A stretch of 64,000 bases of DNA, from assembly GCA_034440575.1 (NCBI GenBank), contig JAOTOL010001641.1, forward strand, positions 1,550,001-1,614,000, in the 5' to 3' direction. The position numbers and the translations under genes were made by a program. Shown piece by piece: positions 46,311-56,687 of this stretch. Below the pieces are notes generated by a model. That model saw only the letters and a list, made by a program, of their open reading frames with translations. It made no database searches and had not been told where the DNA came from. Source of the DNA: Imbricaverruca yamaguchii (Eukaryota > Arthropoda > Thecostraca > Neoverrucidae). The first letter of the stretch is position 1. Every line of letters starts with the position of its first letter.

Positions 46311-47483
46311 CTGACAGACAGACAGACTTTATTGACGTCATCCACAATTGACTTGTGGCTATTACGACATCGCGTCAAATAGATAAAACAACACAGCACA
46401 AAAAGGTAAAAAAGAGGGTCAAAATCACAGACAAGTTAAACTATAAAAAAAAAAATATATATATAAAATAACAGCAAGTCGAGCAGTCTATCAGTCCGGC
46501 GCGGGCGGCACGTCACGTAGATATTCCCGTAGGTGGCGACCAAAGATCGACACGGGAAGTCGCGTCAGCTCAGGTGGCAGTGAGTTGTACATGTGTGGCG
46601 CTCTGGAACTAAAGCGTCTCTTCCCCATCTCGGTGCGGGACCGGGGGACATACAAGTTGTGGTCTTGACGGGTGGTCCGGTCACGAATCTCCGCCATGGT
46701 GGTGAGATCGTGAGCCAGTGACTCTGGCTCACCATGGAGACGCACCTTGTGTATGAGGCGAAGGGTGTGATAACTCGCCAGGTTCTCCGCGCTGAGCCAG
46801 CCCAGCCTCCTCAGCAGATCCGAAACGTGGTCAAACTTTTTGCGGCCGAAAATTACCTTAGCCGAGTAGTTTATAATTTTTTGAATGCGAGATAGGTTCT
46901 TTTTGGCTCCGTTACCATACACAGAAATACAGTAGCGGATCTGCGAGAAGATCAGAGCATTGACCAGCGCGGAGATGACAGCAGGTGGAAGGTGCCCCCT
47001 CAGATGCGACAGACCACCCAGAACTCCGAAACAACGCCGAGTCAATTCTGAGACGTGCGAGTCCCAGCTGAGAGAGCGATCGAAAATAATACCGAGATTT
47101 TTGCATTCCGAAATGGTGGGTAGATGATGATCGCGAAATTTCACTGTGACATCCGGTAAGGCACGCAGATTTTGTGGGCTGCCCAACATCATCAGCTGTG
47201 TCTTTGCTACGTTAATTTTCAGTCCATTTGCTCGAAACCAGATATCGAGGGAGGCCAGAACTGTTTCCATATGAGTGACAACATTTTGAATTTGAGATTT
47301 CTTACCACTGACCAAAATTTGGGTGTCGTCAGCGTATTGAACAACTACTGCACCTTCGGCGAACAGGCTGAGGTCGTTGGCGAAGACGCAGTAGAGGAGA
47401 GGTCCGAGAGATGATCCTTGAAAAACGCCGATGCCTGGTGGTGTTCGATATTCTGTATGTGATAGGCTGGGCACTTGTTTCAC
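46311..47483 (-). mobile_element. 5'-truncated CR1-like non-LTR retrotransposon
   Basis: On the minus strand: partial reverse transcriptase, stop at 46491, then about 160 bp of 3' UTR with AATAAA directly before a short (GTCT)n tail (46311-46330). AATAAA plus microsatellite tail instead of poly(A) is characteristic of the CR1/Daphne type. Sequence upstream of 47483 has no RT similarity, so this looks like a 5' truncation within the palm domain. Confidence 0.82.
46491..47483 (-). pseudogene. CR1-like reverse transcriptase, C-terminal two thirds
   Basis: A 330-residue uninterrupted frame starting just before the RT motif that normally reads GVPQGSVLGP (here GVFQGSSLGP). It is followed by the catalytic VVQYADDTQILV, the primer-grip region LKINVAKTQLM, and LGIIFDRSLSWDSHVSEL. 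The conserved C-terminal thumb and tail include QKIINYSAKVIFG and the terminal PHMYNSLPPELT motif. The endonuclease and fingers are missing. The remaining frame is intact, so this copy is younger or less decayed than the one at 53985-60740. Confidence 0.9.
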
Positions 47484-48199
47484 CTCTGAACACGTCCAAA
47501 GTCAGATACTGGCAGATACTGGCAGCGAGGTCTATACAGAATGCATTGTACATATATCGCTCCTGTATTCTGTTCTGGAATCCGACTGGGATATGTTTGG
47601 TGGTGCCCTACACCGCAAAATATCCAAGTGTGTGTCCAAGTGCAGGTGACACTAGACCAAGGTATATCGACCAGCATAAACATGGGCTTGGTGCACCTGT
47701 GGCTTTTGCTAAAATTAAACCATGAGATATAAGTATTCTGCGACATTATTCCAGCGGCTGGGAATGATAACATACAGCTTGAATCAGTTACATTCATCTG
47801 AGTAGTAGCTCTCAGCCGAATATCGCAATTTTGAACCCAAGCTAAGAAGCTGGATGTGTATATGGATGGCCTGCTTTGTCTATATCCTTCTCTTACGGCT
47901 GCGCCAGCTAATGCGAGATGTTTTCACTCACATCGATGTACAACATGTGTCACAAATTGATCATCGAAGAACGACTAAGTGGCAAAAAGTCAGATGTCCT
48001 CATTTTTGTTCGTATGTTACCCAAAGCGCCAGCTTGCTATCTTTTATATCCGCATGATGTTACTCGGCGAAAGCCCCAGACCCGAATGTACGCACAGAGC
48101 CTAATAAATCAATGACTTGATCGGCCAGCGGTACGACTGTGGGAGCCTGACTATGATTATGGTCAGCTGGCGAGGAACTGCAGCCGGCGCCAGCCGACC
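47484..48199. other. unannotated interval
   Basis: Nothing recognised upstream of the truncated retroelement. No further RT similarity is seen in any frame. Confidence 0.45.
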
Positions 48200-49390
48200 A
48201 CATCCGCTGTGATGCAGCCGGCAGGAGCGGACAGATATTAACATCCGCTGTGATACAGCCGGCAGGAGCGGACAGATATTAACATCCGCTGTGATGCAGC
48301 CGGCAGGAGTGGACAGATATTAGCATCCGCTGTGATGCAGCCGGCAGGAGCGGACAGATATTAGCATCCGCTGTGATGCAGCCGGCAGGAGCGGACAGAT
48401 ATTAGCATCCGCTGTGATGCAGCCGGCAGGAGTGGACAGACATTAACATCCGCTGTGATGCAGCCGGCAGGAGTGTACAGATATTAGCATCCGCTGTGAT
48501 ACAGCCGGCAGGAGCGGACAGATATTAGCATCCGCTGTGATACAGCCGGCAGGAGTGGACAGATATTAGCATCCGCTGTGATACAGCCGGCAGGAGTGAA
48601 CAGATATTAGCATCCGCTGTGATACAGCCGGCAGGAGTGGACAGATATTAACATCCTTTGTGGTACAGTCGGCAGGATTGGACCGATATTAGCATTCTTC
48701 GTGATACAGAGAGCAGGAGTGGACCGACATTAGCATCCTTTGTGATGCAACGGGCAGGAGTGGACCGATATTAGCATCCTTTGTGATACACCCGGCAGGA
48801 GTGGACTGACATTAGCACCCGCTGTGATACAGCCAGCAGGAATGGACCGACATTGGCATCCTTTGTGATGCAGTGGGCAGGGGTGGACCGACATTAGCAT
48901 CCTTCGTGATACAGTGGGCAGGAGTGGACCGACATTAGCATCCTTTGATACAACGGGCAGGAGTGGACCGACATTAGCATCCTGTGTGATACAGCGGTCA
49001 GGAGTGGACCGACATTAGCATCATTTGTGATACAACGGGCAGGAGTGAACCGACATTAACATCCTTTGTGATACAACGGACAGGAGTGGACCGACATTAG
49101 CATCCTTTGTGATACAGTGGGCAGGAATGGATCGACATTTACATCCGGTGTGATACAGCGGGCAGAAATGGACAGATATTAGCATCCGATGTGATGCAGC
49201 GGGCAGGAGCGGACCGACATTGGCGCCCGGTGTGATACAGCGGGCAGAAATGGATCGACATTTACATCCGGCGTGATGCAGCGGGCATAAATTGACATAT
49301 ATTAACATCCGATGTGATACAGCGGGCAGGAGCCGATTGACATTGGCGCCCGGTGTGATACAGCGGGCAGAAATGGATCGACATTAGGAT
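48200..49390. repeat. 41-bp minisatellite, about 29 copies, with a divergence gradient
   Basis: Unit CATCCGCTGTGATGCAGCCG, GCAGGAGCGGACAGATATTA, G. Copies from 48200 to about 48650 are nearly identical. From 48650 rightwards they accumulate changes (CCTTTGTG, GGACCGACATT, AGCGGGCAG). Each unit can fold through TCCGCT / AGCGGA around a GCCGGC centre, although common GTGGA variants weaken that stem. Confidence 0.95.
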
Positions 49391-49699
49391 TCCAGACAGC
49401 GAGCGACGATGAAGCTAGTCATCTTGATGCCCGATGTCGTGACGAACTTGCTGGCTGCTTCTCGACTCAGACGTGGGCGGTTTGCACACAACCACCGTGA
49501 TTCATTGGAAAGCGCATTTGTCTTACATACAGCCAATCCCACTACTACGTCCACACGACTATGTAGCATCTTTATAGGGTGCGTTCCACGACATATCTAC
49601 CAAATATTTTCAGATTCTACACCCACTAAATTTGTATTTGGACCAACATTTGTGTACAGGATGCTCTGAACAAGCCTGCCTACATTTTAGTTAGTTTCC
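49391..49699. other. unannotated interval
   Basis: Nothing recognised. Confidence 0.45.
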
Positions 49700-51215
49700 T
49701 TTGCGAATTCTAGGGGTAAAACGCGAACTCATGGTGCCCAAAACGATTTTAAGAGACCCCGGCGCGATTCTTGCGAGCCGACTCTGTCAGGGTCGGCTCG
49801 CTTTTGGCATTTGGGGTGGGGTGAGACATTTGGCTTTTTAGTACGCCACTACGGCTGCTCACTGAGTTTTTTTTTCAGCCGATGGCACCCTTCAGATTAG
49901 AAAGGCCCTTCGGGTAACTTTCTTTCGGGACCTGCTCTGAACTTTTCGGTGCTCAGGTCGATTCGATGGAATCCTGGTGTGATTCTCTTTTGGTGTGGAG
50001 TTAAATTTTCCGGAAGCCATATTCGCGAAATTTTGGGCTCCGGTGCGATTCTTCGGGTTCCCGGTGCATTTTGTTCGATGCCCCAACACGCTTCTTTTTC
50101 TAGGCCCGGTGCGTTATTATTTTTTTTTTTTTTGGGGGGGGGGGGGATGGGTTATGTTCAACTCAATTTTTTGCAGCCGTAGGGTGACATTTCGGGTAGG
50201 CATTGAGTTCCGGGAAGCCAGCTGCGACTTGTGGGGCTCCGGCGCGATTTTGTTGGCCCCTGGTATGATTTTCAAGCGCAGCGACGCAACATCTTGGGTC
50301 TAAGTGCTATTTTTGGGGCCCTTCGTCATTTGTTGGATCCTTAAGGCGAGTCGTAGTGTCCTCGACATGTTTTTGGGTTTCCAACACGTTTTGTGGGCTT
50401 TTTGAACGATTGCTAGGATTCCAGTGATTTTCCATTTCCGGTCTTTTTATTTTCGTTTACCTGGCTTCATTGTCGGGTGGTCCCGATGGGAGTTCTGGTA
50501 CCCCAGTGTGACCTGTCCAGCCACTAAAGTTATTTTTAGCGGCCTGAACGCGACGTTTTGGTACCCATAGGCTCAGCGCGATTTTCAAGGCCCCCAGGGA
50601 ACTCTCTGTGGTCCCCATCGTGATTTTCAAGAACCCGGCTTTTTGGGGCCTCAGCGCGACTTGCACGGGCCCAACATCATTTCCAGAGGCCTTGGCGAGA
50701 GTTCTTGAGTCTCCAGTGTGATTTCCAACGTTTCCTGTTCGACCTTTGGAGGCCCTACCCGGTTTGTTTTGGCCCCGGAACAACATTTCGTGGGCCAGCG
50801 CTAGTTTTTTGGGGCCCAACAGTATTTGTCAGGGTCCTGGCCCCACTTTTTGGAACCATCAGCGTTATTTTTATAGGCCAGAACGATTTCTGGGGCCTCC
50901 AATATGATTTTCAGGGGCCTTCGTGCGAATTTAGGGGCCCGGCGTCATTTCCAGGGTAACTTTTTGGTGGCCCCAATGTTATTTTTTGGGGGCCCTGGTG
51001 CGATTTTGGGTGACTCCAGCCTCATTTTCAGGAGCTCCTGGGAGACGTTTTGGGGCCAAATGTGATCTTATGAAGTTCCGTGCGATTTTGTGGCCCCAGC
51101 TGGATTTGTAGAGGGCCTGACGGAATTTTTCCGAACCCCGGCGCGATTCCTGTGGGCCCCACAACCTGTCAGGGGGGGGGGACTGCCCCAAATTATCCCC
51201 TAGGTACGCCACTCG
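49700..51215. mobile_element. decayed non-autonomous element made of a degenerate ~33-bp tandem array
   Basis: The interval is filled with variants of GGCCCCxGxGCGATTTTC at roughly 30-35-bp spacing, each strongly diverged. The right end reads CCCCTAGGTACGCCACT (about 51193-51209). Inverted, this is AGTGGCGTACCTAGGGG, a start shared by many invertebrate transposon ends. A second TAGTACGCCACTAC occurs at 49839. No protein is encoded. The frames at 50457-50819 and 50705-50959 follow the repeat and have no domain. Confidence 0.55.
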
Positions 51216-52229
51216 TCACCACCACACACAATGAAGCGTGTAGAACATCCATCTAGTCTATACAAACGAATTCCATTGGTCTACTAAGAAAAGGGACAAA
51301 ACAACAGATTCAACTTAATTATATTGCACACCTGGTAGATCAGTCACACGAAACAATCAGCTTTCAGCTTCAAACATCTAAAGCCAATTGCTTTGATATT
51401 GTTGTTCTTCATTTGGAGAGGAGTGAACGTTTTAGAATACGGGACGCACCCCTTCCCCGTATTGTCTTCGGCGACGCCATGCCTATAATTACATGTACTC
51501 ACAGATTTGTATTACCGCTACCAATGCGGCATATTATGTCAGTACCTATAGCATAGCATAGTAGCACCTATGGCATGGCATAATACAGTGGTCACATAGT
51601 ACTATATGGTACACTAGCATAATGCACTATAGCATAGCATTGTTTAGTGACAACGTAAAGTAAAATACCATGGCAGGGGAAAGCTGCGGTGTAGCCTTGT
51701 ACGCTTTTGGGAGGGCACTTGCCCTCCGCCCCCGATGCTGGCTTTGTCATTCAAACAAATTCAACTTTCAATATGGGACAACAAATTCAAATTCAATGTG
51801 TCCTTCCAACAAATTAAATGCGGTGTGCCCCAATCAATTTTGGCCTTCCCATTGTTTTCATGTATAGTGCCGTCCCAATAACTTTCAGAAACCGAAGCCT
51901 ATGGGGAAAGTGGGGGAAAATGGGGCAGCAAGGAAAAATGGGATTTTGCAATAACTCCTTGAATAGTGTTGCAATCTGGGTTCACTCTTGTCAATTAATA
52001 ATTCTTCCTTTTGTAATCCTGTTCTGGTGTAGCCAGACGCTCAGTGAGCATTAACTGAATACGTACAGCACGTCTTTTCAGCTGCTAATGTTGTTTTGGC
52101 ACCCATGACTTTTCGTGACTCGAGGCTTGTAAGCCCCCCCCCCCCATTGCTTTGTGACTAGATACTACACTGGGAGCTCTTCTATGAGCCTCCTATATTG
52201 CAAACAGTTTTTCTCAACTGAGGCTACCG

Positions 52230-52275
52230 ACTGAGCCTACCGACGTGCTCGAACATGTCGGTAGGCCCAGTTAAC
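52230..52275. repeat. imperfect inverted repeat
   Basis: ACTGAGCCTACCGACGTG, a 6-nt loop, then CATGTCGGTAGGCCCAGT. The arm core GCCTACCGAC is perfect and flanking bases mismatch. A direct half-copy (CTGAGGCTACCGA) lies just upstream. Confidence 0.75.
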
Positions 52276-52919
52276 TAAATTTTCCGCTTGGGGCATAATG
52301 AGGTGTGACAGGAGAGGGAAAGCGCCTGTTAACATTTTTAACGGGGTGCTTTGTTTTGCCTGTATTTCACACCGTACTATTATAGTCACTATTACTTTTC
52401 ATCACACGGGTTTCCTAGCATCATCATCACTACAAACGTCTCCAGGAGATGCCGTCTTGCATTGTCAACGTCATCTTTTGCCTGTACATTTTCATGTCAT
52501 ATTGCCAAACTGCATCGACGTCATCACGGTTCTGTCCTCATCTGCTACTCTCCACTCTACGAAAAATACATTCCAGGACACTGATGTACATCAACTGTTA
52601 GTGTCCACCTCACGAACAATCTTACTTTGTGGGTGGGGGATTTTTTTTAAAGATGTGCCGAAACATAAAGGTCATTTGCGCCGCCTTTAAAGTGAGTGCA
52701 TCACACGTATGTATAAAACAAGTGTTTGCAATCAAGGTGCATGCAAGTGCACATTTACGTTAAGGAATTTTACGTTATAGTTTTTTGGGATATTTTAGGT
52801 GCTGGGTTGGGTACATCTCCCTGATGTCTAACTGACTTTAATTTTACTTTACTCCTTCACGATATAACTTGTCTCGCTTCGTTAGCAATATGTGTTGCTA
52901 TACTCGTGTGCTGCGTCAT

Positions 52920-52947
52920 GCGCATGTGTTACATACAACACATGCGC
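52920..52947. repeat. perfect 11-bp inverted repeat
   Basis: GCGCATGTGTT, loop ACATAC, AACACATGCGC. Confidence 0.8.
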
Positions 52948-53205
52948 GCTACTTCATATCGCCCCGTTCTCAGTCCTTTGCTACCCAGTGGGTGGTGCAA
53001 AACTGGAAAAGAGGAAGGCTTAATTTGCACCAGTGCTGAGCTTCCTCAGCCTCGTATCATCCTCCCTCTAAAACATATTGTAATAGCATTAGCAAGGTAT
53101 ATTATAGTATCTAGCATGACACATTGTAACTAGTTTCCATGCAAGTTATCATGGAAACGTCTGGGCCTGAAGTGGAACTGCTAGACGGTCAGAAGCATAG
53201 TAATT

Positions 53206-53374
53206 GTGTTGGGCTGTCGAGTGGCAGGCGGACGGAGTACTGTGTTGGGCTGTCGAGTGGCAGGCGGATACAGCACTATGTTGGGGTGTCGAGTGGCAGG
53301 CGGATACAGCACTATGTTGGGGTGTCGAGTGGCAGGCGGATACAGCACTATGTTGGGCTGTCGAGTGGCAGGCT
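53206..53374. repeat. 36-bp minisatellite, 4.7 copies
   Basis: Unit GTTGGGCTGTCGAGTGGCAG, GCGGATACAGCACTAT, with GGGGTG variants. The period is a multiple of three, so frames stay open. No domain is recognised. Confidence 0.9.
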
Positions 53375-53984
53375 CATGATCGTAGTATAGCTGGTCTGGT
53401 CGTCGATCTCAGTTTGACTAATGAAGCAGCCATATTCCGCGCCGGCATATCGCGGAGCTGATGCAGAGACCCGGATGACTCACTGGCCGACCCCGGCCAG
53501 CGAGCCATCGAGACGCACTGGCCGGGGACGGTTGGTGCTCCGTGAGCTCCGCCCACCTAGCCTTTTTAAACGTTTTTAGCCTTTTCCACCTTATATATTG
53601 TGAGTGCTGAATGATTGTGTGAGACGTGCTGAACTTGTGGAATGGAAAGTGAGTCGCTAAAACGACGCAATGCATCGGGACCTACAAAAACTCATCGCGT
53701 TCCTGGTCGTCATCAACTAAATCGTCTGTATCTTGTCTCTGCCACCCTGCGATCACCGACCAATCACCTCGCGACACGGGTCGGTTGCCGGCCATGACAC
53801 CATCGCCTCGGGGCGCGAGACGGCCGGAGCGCGCCAGCTGAGTGCCGGGACTGGGCCGCGCCCCTGTGACCCGGCCGGTGGTGCGGCGGGAGCGCTCTCG
53901 CGTGGAAGGCGCGCCAGGCGCGGCCGCCGGGCGGCGCGGAGACGTGATGGCGGGGATGGAGGCAGAGCTGGCGGGGATTTTTTT
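53375..53984. other. unannotated interval, GC-rich right half
   Basis: 53.75-53.97 kb is GC- and CpG-rich, directly upstream of the endonuclease of the following non-LTR element. It may be that element's 5' region or internal promoter, but this cannot be shown from one copy. Confidence 0.4.
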
Positions 53985-53988
53985 ATGA

Positions 53989-55487
53989 GTGATCTATTTA
54001 AACGTGCGCTCTTTGATTCCAAAATTAGATCATGTAAATTACCTAATCAGTGACAGCGATATTGATGTCTTCTGCTATTCGGAAACGCACCTGTCTTCAA
54101 ACCATCCGGATGAAGCCATCTGCGTACCCGGTTTTTACACTAAGAGACCCGATAGACACTGCGATGAGGAGCGGACGTCCACATAGAGTAGGGGTGGCGT
54201 CGCCATCGCCGTCCGGGAGTGTTACGGAGTCCAGCTACTGACGCCCCTCCCGGACCACTTCCCTCCGGCCTGGAGTCCCTTTGGATCCGGGTGAAGCTCC
54301 GGCGCGATACCTCCGTCATCGTAGGCTGCCTCTACTGCGCGCCCAATGGAACCGTAGGTGCTGATCTGGATGATTTGGAGCACCAAACCGACTTCGGAAC
54401 TAGCCATGCCTTTATTCGCGATGGGGGATGTGAATATCGATATGTTAGACGCTTCAAAACGTTTCAACACCATTTTGAACGACCTGTGTCTGCATCAACT
54501 CGTGAAGAAGCCCACGCGCATACAGACGGTTAACCTCCGGGATGGCACACGGCGCACTTCAAAAACGCTTCTCGACATCGCGATCCCCAACGCCACCGAC
54601 AAAATTTTGGCTTGTGACGTCATGGAGGTGCACATCAGTGACCACCGGGCAGTCACAGTCACAGCTAAAATAAACCGTCAGTCGTTTCAACGCCAAAGGA
54701 TCACTTTTCAGCGCACCCGTCACCTCCTCCCTGGTCAGCTGCCCCTAGCTTTTATCATGGTGGACTGGCCTGGCCTGTATGAGGCCAACACAGTTGACGA
54801 CAATTGGGACGCATGTTTGAACGTCTGGAAATGCGTCATGGATGCTCACTGCCCTACCGTCACCAAGTTCGCGAACGCCGCTCTGTGCCACCCTAGATCG
54901 CTGAGAACGCTGACCTCCGCGCCCTGACCCTCCGACGTGACTGGGCTCACAGCCAAGCGGACCGATCCGGAAGTAACGAAGATTGGCAACTCTACCATGA
55001 GCTAAATCAACGGACCTCCACTGAGCTCGTGGTCGCCAAAAGCCGTTTCTTTGATCGGACTTTGGAAGAAAATGACCACGTCTGGCCGCACGTTCGACGT
55101 CATCTCTTTCAGAAGACGGCAACTCCACCATCAACTGAACCATCACGTTCCAACCAGGAGAAAGAGTTGTTCGCTGACCAAAACCGGAATTTTTCTTCAA
55201 CTGGCAAGCGCGTGGCTGCTGCTTTGCATTCTTAAGGGGATTTAGGCCCAAATACAGAGCATCAACCTCGACCTCCGCGCGTTGTTAGCTCAGCATTCAA
55301 GCTGAAGCTCGCCACTCTTCCCGAAGTCTCTGATGCCCTACGTGATTTAAATCCTACCAGTGTTCGTGGTAACGACAATGTGTCTCTGAAATTGCTCAGA
55401 ATGTCGTTTCCTTCGGTGTGTGCACATGTTTTGCACATAATCAACTTCAGTTTATCGTCATGTACTTTTCCGGAACTGTGGAAGTTG
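53989..55487 (+). pseudogene. CR1-like endonuclease, linker and RT N-terminus (broken)
   Basis: YLNVRSLIPKLDHV, DIDVFCYSETHLS (metal-binding Glu) and a GVAIAVRE strand are recognisable. IVGCLYCAP, FAMGDVNIDML, LLDIAIPN and ISDHRAVTV follow in the order of an APE-type endonuclease. They sit in at least two frames with stops (near 54186 and 54240). After the nuclease comes a linker (54930-55235). In a further frame the start of the RT appears: SDALRDLNPTSVRGNDNVS and then CTFPELWKLAYI, at which point the DNA transposon begins. The endonuclease would nick the target DNA. The copy is dead. Confidence 0.85.
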
Positions 55488-55930
55488 GCATATATCTTAG
55501 ATGTTAATTAACTTAGCGGAACGACATTGGTGTTAAATTGCGCAGAAACCCTTGGCCATTCAGAAATATGGCAAAAGTTGCACGTGACCTCTCCGTGACC
55601 CTCGACCTAACGAGGCCAAAATAAAAAAAAACATTTTTCTATATATTTGCCTGCCCCTAATTCGACTAAACGTGGCTGAATTAATGGTCGTGATATTATC
55701 TAAGAACGTGCAAAAAAGAAAGGCGGAGACTCTAAAACTTTTTGAGATATCAGCCTTTGAGTAGGTATTGTCATAGGACCAAATCCAAGCATGCCCCGAG
55801 GCTATTTACCATATCATCGATGATAACTCTGGTTTCCTTGGTCCGATTATCGTCAAATTTGGTGGGCAAATCATCGGTGGCAAGCTAAACTATTTTCCAG
55901 ATTTTCAAGTTGACCTGACCTCACATGACC
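55488..55930 (+). repeat. left inverted arm of the DNA transposon
   Basis: Matches the reverse complement of 59062-59502. It contains several TGACCT/AGGTCA words (e.g. GTTGACCTGACCTCACATGA). The outermost part abuts truncated RT sequence. Confidence 0.85.
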
Positions 55931-56687
55931 TGGCAGTGACCTCTCCATTACAAGCCAACAGGGAAACGAAAATATTTTCCTGAACAAAAAACGCTGAATT
56001 TGGCTCGTACAGGCTATATGACCTAGTTTTAGGTTAGGCTACTCCAAACGAGCCAAGTTTGATTTTGAACAAATGTCCTCTGCAAGGTCACGTGAGGTCA
56101 CTATGAGGTCATGTCACACTTTCGTCAATAACTTTATATAGAATCAAGATAGATAAATAATTTTAATGCCACCGAGATCCTCTGGTTAATCATGATGTAT
56201 ATGATCTAGCTAGGTCATCACTTGACCTCGGTTTAGGGTGACCTGGAGGTCAACTAGGGTCAGGATCAAATGTTCAGCGAGCTAAGTCATGTGATACATC
56301 AATCAACTCGGCCTGACGAGGAAAATACGATTGTAACAAAATTACATTTCTATCTTTACTTTGGCAAAAGTTATTCGCAAAAAATATGTTTCCTCGGTTT
56401 TTATAGCCTGAATATATTGTTTCAGCTCGCGTGCGTTTCGTACTAACATTTTATCTGGAGGGCCAGCAAATGTTTTTTAGATGCAAATAGCCGCGACCAT
56501 AAAACAAGTTGAACAGCAGTACAGTATATTCACGAAGAACTACCGACCTTTTTCGCCACACGTACTTCACTTCGTGTCTCGCTGCCGGAAAACCATCTCA
56601 CAACCACCATACCATTACGTGGAGACGGAGTAACACGATGGACATTCCTTGTTCCCGGTATTGTGCGAGCAGCTGCGAATCTGTCAT

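Larger units (their letters stand above)
51216..53205. other. unannotated interval with two hairpins
   Basis: AT-rich, with a GCATAG-rich simple stretch at about 51545-51640. Hairpins are listed separately. No gene is recognised. Confidence 0.45.

Noticed and set aside
48200..49390. CRISPR-like regular array
   Set aside because: The whole 41-bp unit is conserved with no unique spacers.
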